Origin: an uncultured beta proteobacterium
GTDB lineage: Bacteria > Pseudomonadota > Gammaproteobacteria > Burkholderiales > SG8-41
Direction of reading: 5' to 3'
Length of the DNA stretch: 35,801 bases
Assembly: GCA_903905655.1 (NCBI GenBank)
Contig: CAIVHG010000039.1
Coordinates: 1-35,801, forward strand
A model generated the notes under the pieces. The model did no database searches, was not told where the DNA came from, and saw only the letters and a list, made by a program, of their open reading frames with translations. Each line of letters begins with the position of its first letter. Position 1 is the stretch's first letter. Position numbers and translations under genes: made by a program. Shown in pieces: positions 32,116 to 35,801 of this stretch.

Positions 32116-35100
32116 ATGAAGAAACCGCCCAAGCCGGTCGACCCGAAAAATAAGCCGCGCGCCCGCTCGACGCGCATGCGTTTGCTCGCGCTTGAACCGC
32201 GCATGCTGTTCGATGGCGTCGCAGTCGTCGACGTGCACGATGCCGCAAGCGTGGTCATCAAGTCAGATGTTGCACAGACGCTGGTCGATGCTTCGCACAT
32301 CACTGCGGATAAATCATCCGTTGCTGCAGTAACGCCAGCCGATGCTCAGGCTTCCGCCGGCAGCGACCGCAACATCGTCAACAACCTGGGCCTGAACGAG
32401 CAGTCGTCCAAGGCGCCGAAATGGACTCCGGTCATCATGGGGCGGGACGGTGCGCCTCACGAGGACAGCGCGGCCCCGGTGATCGTCGGCGACGCGACCC
32501 ATGCTTCGCTCTACACCGCGCTCAACGATGCCGGCACCGTTACCACGACCGACGACATGCTGCTGTTCCGCGTGCGCGTCGACGGCGCTGCGGGCGCATC
32601 CGACTTCAGCGGCGTGGCGACGATCGGCATCGACGCCAATCAGGACGGCCGCATCGATCTGCTGGTCGCGGTCGACGGCAGAACGCACACGGTGCAGTTG
32701 CTCGATCCGGGCAGCGGCGCAAGCATTTCTCCGCGCACCACGTCCGGCGCTGCGCTGCCGCAGGGCTGGCTTGCCAACGACGGCATTTATCAGGAAAGCG
32801 CTGCGAATTATTCGGTGGTGGCGGTCTCCGCTGCCAGCGATCCGAACTGGAATGGCACCACCAGCATCAGCGGTGATGGCAGGACCGATACCTTCGTGAC
32901 CTTCGGTGTGCCGGTCTCCGACATCGCGATCGTGCTCTCCAAACCCTCGGCGGTCGATGGTTCGGGTGTGGTCGGTGCGCGCGGCGCCGCCGGCATCCAG
33001 GGCTTCAACGAAGATACCAGCATACGCTACGTCGCCAGCACCGGGACGCAGTCGGGCCTGCTCGACGGCAACTTAGTCGGCACCAGCGGAAATCACGACC
33101 AGAGCGCGACCTTCGAATCCTCCGGCGCATTTACCGCGCCGATCGCAGTACGCCCCCCGACGATTGCGATTGGGCCGATCGGCGACGGCGATCTCTCGGC
33201 GAGCGAAGCCAAAGCGGTCACCGTCTCCGGCAGCGTCACCGGCATTGCCGACGGCACTGCGGTCGCCTGGACCGTCTCTGATGGCGTGCATGGAGCGGTG
33301 ACCGGCACCGCCACCGTGCACGACGGTGCGTGGTCGGCTAATGGCATCGATTTGTCCAGCCTCAACGACGGTAATCTGCAGGTGACTGCGAAAGCGGGTC
33401 ACGCCAGCGACTCGACCGCCGTCACTCTGGATCAGACGCCGCCCACCATTTCCATCGTTGCGGCGAATGCCAGCGGAACGATCATCGGCACTTCGGATCT
33501 GCCGACGGGTTCTGTGATCACCGTCACCGTCGATGCGAGCAACGGCGCGAGCGCTGCGGATCTGGTGACCTATCAGGCCACCGTTAAATCCGACGGCATG
33601 TGGAGCGTAGACACGGCGCGCGCGGTGCCCGACAGCGGCAAAGTGCCTGCCGGCGGCTTCACTGCGCACGCGACCGTCACCGTGGCGGAGAAAGACGCGG
33701 CCGGCAACAGCGCCACTGCGACCGCGATCGCTGCCAATTATGCGACCGGCACGGCTTACGACCTTTCCGGCATAGATCCTTCGACCGAAATCGTCTTCAT
33801 CGTCGGCGACGTTTCGGATATCGACGTGCTGACGGCCGGCATCAATCCCGGCGTCCGGGTGGTCATACTGGATCCCACGCAGAGCACGATCGCCCAGATT
33901 ACCGAGACCCTCGCGCATAGCGCCAAGCCGACCTCCGTCATCTACCTGGTTTCGCACGGTTCTGAAGCCTCACTCCAACTCGGCGCGGACCAGATCGACA
34001 CTTCGAACATCAAAGATTACGCGCAGCAGATCGCCGCGTGGCGCCCCTATCTTGCTCCGGGCGCGGAGTTGCTGTTGTATGCCTGCGATGTCGCGCTCGG
34101 AACGGACGGCGAGCAGTTCGTCACCCGCCTGAGCCAGTTGACCGGCGCCGTGGTCGCCGCGTCCACGGATGAAACCGGGTCGGCCGCCCTGGGCGGAGAC
34201 TGGACACTGGAATTTTCGACCGGCACGGTGCTGGCAACCCCGTTCCTCAGCGCCGACAGCAGTGCCGCTTACCACGATGTGCTCGCCGCCATCGGTCTCA
34301 GCGCCACTGCCACGACCGTTACCGATACGGCCGCGAGCGATAGCTTCGCCGCAGTGACGGGCACGGCTACGACGGGTCAGGGCACGTACAGTCTTACCTC
34401 CTCCACTGCCGATACGTCAGTGGCGGGCTACAACGTAGCATCGACGCAATCGTACGGGACGATGTACCTGAACACGACTTCAGGCGCGTTCAGGTACCAG
34501 GCGGATGCAGTGGCCGTCAATGCGCGGACAGCCGCTGCTGCTGCCGTTACCCAGACCTTCTCGATTTCCGGAGGAACGTTAACAGCCAAGGCCTTCCAGG
34601 CAAAGATCGCCGCAGGCGTCGATGACACGCCGATCGTGACGCTTACCGGGGGCACGAGCGGGACCTTTACCGAGATGGCCGGGACGGACACCGGGGCGAA
34701 TGCGATTGCGCTGGGCTTAAGCGGTTCGACGAATCTGGTGGACGTGGACTCCACTTCGTTTGCCAACGTGAAGATTACCTACACGGCCGCCAATATCGCG
34801 GACACAACCAAGGAGCAGCTGCTCATCAATGGGGCGACCAGCGGTGGGACGATTGCACTTACTACGGCCGGGACTTATGCGCCTGTGCTTAGCGGGACCA
34901 CATACCAGGCGGTGCTCGTAACCGGGACGACGAACACCATCACGTTTACCCTCAGCGGGGGTGGTAGTGTCTCCACTGCGCAGGCTGAAGCGCTGCTCGA
35001 TGCCTTCCGCTATAACAATACCTCGGATACGCCCACCACGGCCGGCACGCGGACCTTCAACATGACGGTCACCGAGGCAAGTCCGGGTACGTTGACTTCG

Positions 35101-35801
35101 GCCACGGACAGCTATGTGGTGACGGTCGTCGCGACCAACGATGCGCCGGTGGTCACAGGTAGTACCACCCAGACTCTGGGGTCGATCAACGAAGACACGG
35201 CGTCCCCGACGGGCGCGACGGTGAATTCGCTGTTCAGCAGCAACTATAGTTCTATAGACGGCAGCACCTTCGGGGGGGTGGCGATCAGTAGCTACACCTC
35301 GGATGCGAAGGGCGCGTGGCAGTATTCGACCAACAGCGGCACGAGCTGGACTGCGCTCTCCAGTGCGTCGACCTCGAGCGCGATCACGCTGAAAACGACG
35401 GACATGATGCGCTTTGTGCCAGCGTCGAACTTCAACGGATCGGCGACGGCGCTGAGCATCAATCTGATTGAAAGCGGCACGACCATCACCAGCGGCGGCA
35501 CGGTGGACCTGAGCGGTGGGACGGGGGGCTCGACGTTTTACTCGTCAGGCACGGTGGCGCTGGCCGAAACCATCACTGCGGTGAACGATGCGCCGGTAGC
35601 GAGCGGCAGCGCGACGCTGGCCGCGGATGCGGAAGACACGGCGACCGGTTCGGTGACGGTGAGCACGGTGTCGACTTTGTTCAGCGCGAACTTCAGCGAC
35701 ACGGCGGATAACCAGACTGCGCTGGGTGGCACGAACGCCAGCAGCAGTCTGGCGGGTATCGCGATCACGAGCTACACGGCCAATAGTGCGCAGGGCACGT
35801 G
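32116..35801 (+). CDS. Giant surface protein with LEPR-XLL-like start, Ig-like, DUF4347 and cadherin-like repeats (partial, runs off the window)
   Basis: The frame is open from the ATG at 32116 to the right edge (1228 codons, no stop). The N-terminus is basic and then reads LALEPRMLFDG (residues 24-34), the LEPR-XLL-type signature of very large type-I-secreted proteins. Next come a domain with a calcium-loop-like DANQDGRID (173-181) and Ig-like segments (about 345-550). A DUF4347 domain follows (about 556-720), with VSHGS (His614) and YACDVA (Cys657). Thr/Gly/Ser-rich cadherin-like modules come after it. The modules contain the NDAPV hinge at 1008 and again at 1157, a unit of 149 residues. 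There is no Sec signal; export through a type I system at the distant C-terminus is expected but not visible. A role in adhesion or biofilm is inferred. AGGAAG lies about 13 bases before the ATG. Confidence 0.88.
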   Translation, partial: MKKPPKPVDPKNKPRARSTRMRLLALEPRMLFDGVAVVDVHDAASVVIKSDVAQTLVDASHITADKSSVAAVTPADAQASAGSDRNIVNNLGLNEQSSKAPKWTPVIMGRDGAPHEDSAAPVIVGDATHASLYTALNDAGTVTTTDDMLLFRVRVDGAAGASDFSGVATIGIDANQDGRIDLLVAVDGRTHTVQLLDPGSGASISPRTTSGAALPQGWLANDGIYQESAANYSVVAVSAASDPNWNGTTSISGDGRTDTFVTFGVPVSDIAIVLSKPSAVDGSGVVGARGAAGIQGFNEDTSIRYVASTGTQSGLLDGNLVGTSGNHDQSATFESSGAFTAPIAVRPPTIAIGPIGDGDLSASEAKAVTVSGSVTGIADGTAVAWTVSDGVHGAVTGTATVHDGAWSANGIDLSSLNDGNLQVTAKAGHASDSTAVTLDQTPPTISIVAANASGTIIGTSDLPTGSVITVTVDASNGASAADLVTYQATVKSDGMWSVDTARAVPDSGKVPAGGFTAHATVTVAEKDAAGNSATATAIAANYATGTAYDLSGIDPSTEIVFIVGDVSDIDVLTAGINPGVRVVILDPTQSTIAQITETLAHSAKPTSVIYLVSHGSEASLQLGADQIDTSNIKDYAQQIAAWRPYLAPGAELLLYACDVALGTDGEQFVTRLSQLTGAVVAASTDETGSAALGGDWTLEFSTGTVLATPFLSADSSAAYHDVLAAIGLSATATTVTDTAASDSFAAVTGTATTGQGTYSLTSSTADTSVAGYNVASTQSYGTMYLNTTSGAFRYQADAVAVNARTAAAAAVTQTFSISGGTLTAKAFQAKIAAGVDDTPIVTLTGGTSGTFTEMAGTDTGANAIALGLSGSTNLVDVDSTSFANVKITYTAANIADTTKEQLLINGATSGGTIALTTAGTYAPVLSGTTYQAVLVTGTTNTITFTLSGGGSVSTAQAEALLDAFRYNNTSDTPTTAGTRTFNMTVTEASPGTLTSATDSYVVTVVATNDAPVVTGSTTQTLGSINEDTASPTGATVNSLFSSNYSSIDGSTFGGVAISSYTSDAKGAWQYSTNSGTSWTALSSASTSSAITLKTTDMMRFVPASNFNGSATALSINLIESGTTITSGGTVDLSGGTGGSTFYSSGTVALAETITAVNDAPVASGSATLAADAEDTATGSVTVSTVSTLFSANFSDTADNQTALGGTNASSSLAGIAITSYTANSAQGT

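Noticed and set aside
33073-33957. 294-residue minus-strand frame in the surface-protein gene
   Set aside because: Antisense to a clear Ig-like/DUF4347 coding region; low-complexity Arg/Gly/Asp composition.
1-35801. CRISPR arrays, prophage or integrase genes, rRNA
   Set aside because: No regularly spaced direct repeats, cas genes, phage structural genes, integrase or rRNA sequence were seen.

Overview
The window looks like a chromosome segment from a GC-rich betaproteobacterium. This is inferred from gene content and order: tyrS, a LysM-less M23 peptidase, anmK, erpA, bactofilin, a DUF6776-type protein, argC, rpsI and rplM lie together, with a COQ7-type ubiquinone hydroxylase and trpG-trpD-trpC nearby. 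No rRNA or other decisive phylogenetic marker is present, so genus and species cannot be given.

Positions 1-7120 hold the first codons of miaB, a short TA-flanked inverted-repeat element (probable MITE), two secreted proteins of unknown role, a CAU-anticodon tRNA with a strong promoter, a UbiH/COQ6-type hydroxylase, DsbC, a TonB-like protein, lytic transglycosylase MltA, a 37-residue membrane peptide and a Sel1/SLT lytic transglycosylase with a structured leader. Positions 7183-13290 hold rlmJ (with an altered catalytic motif), pdxH, a PiT phosphate transporter with its DUF47 partner, an MFS transporter, htpX and a small SWIB-domain protein with a lysine-rich tail. Positions 13475-16227 hold an apparently broken egtB and two divergent msrA genes, one cytosolic and one secreted.

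Positions 16341-27497 are mostly core genes: tyrS, M23 peptidase-anmK, the minus-strand block rplM-rpsI / argC-DUF6776-bactofilin-erpA, osmC, coq7 and trpGDC. Peptidoglycan turnover recurs here (MltA, SLT, M23 endopeptidase, AnmK, bactofilin). Oxidative or thiol repair also recurs (two MsrA, DsbC, OsmC, ErpA, the former EgtB).

Positions 27500-35801 have a different, accessory character. They hold an orphan membrane PAS protein without an output domain, a NarL-type two-component pair, a 585-base regulatory region with tandem dyad-symmetric sites, and the first 1228 codons of a giant surface protein. That protein has an LEPR-XLL-like N-terminus, Ig-like segments, a DUF4347 domain with a His/Cys pair, and cadherin-like repeats, and it runs off the right edge. 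This is the most interesting part: probably a regulated biofilm or adhesion locus placed beside the trp genes, where trpE would often be found.
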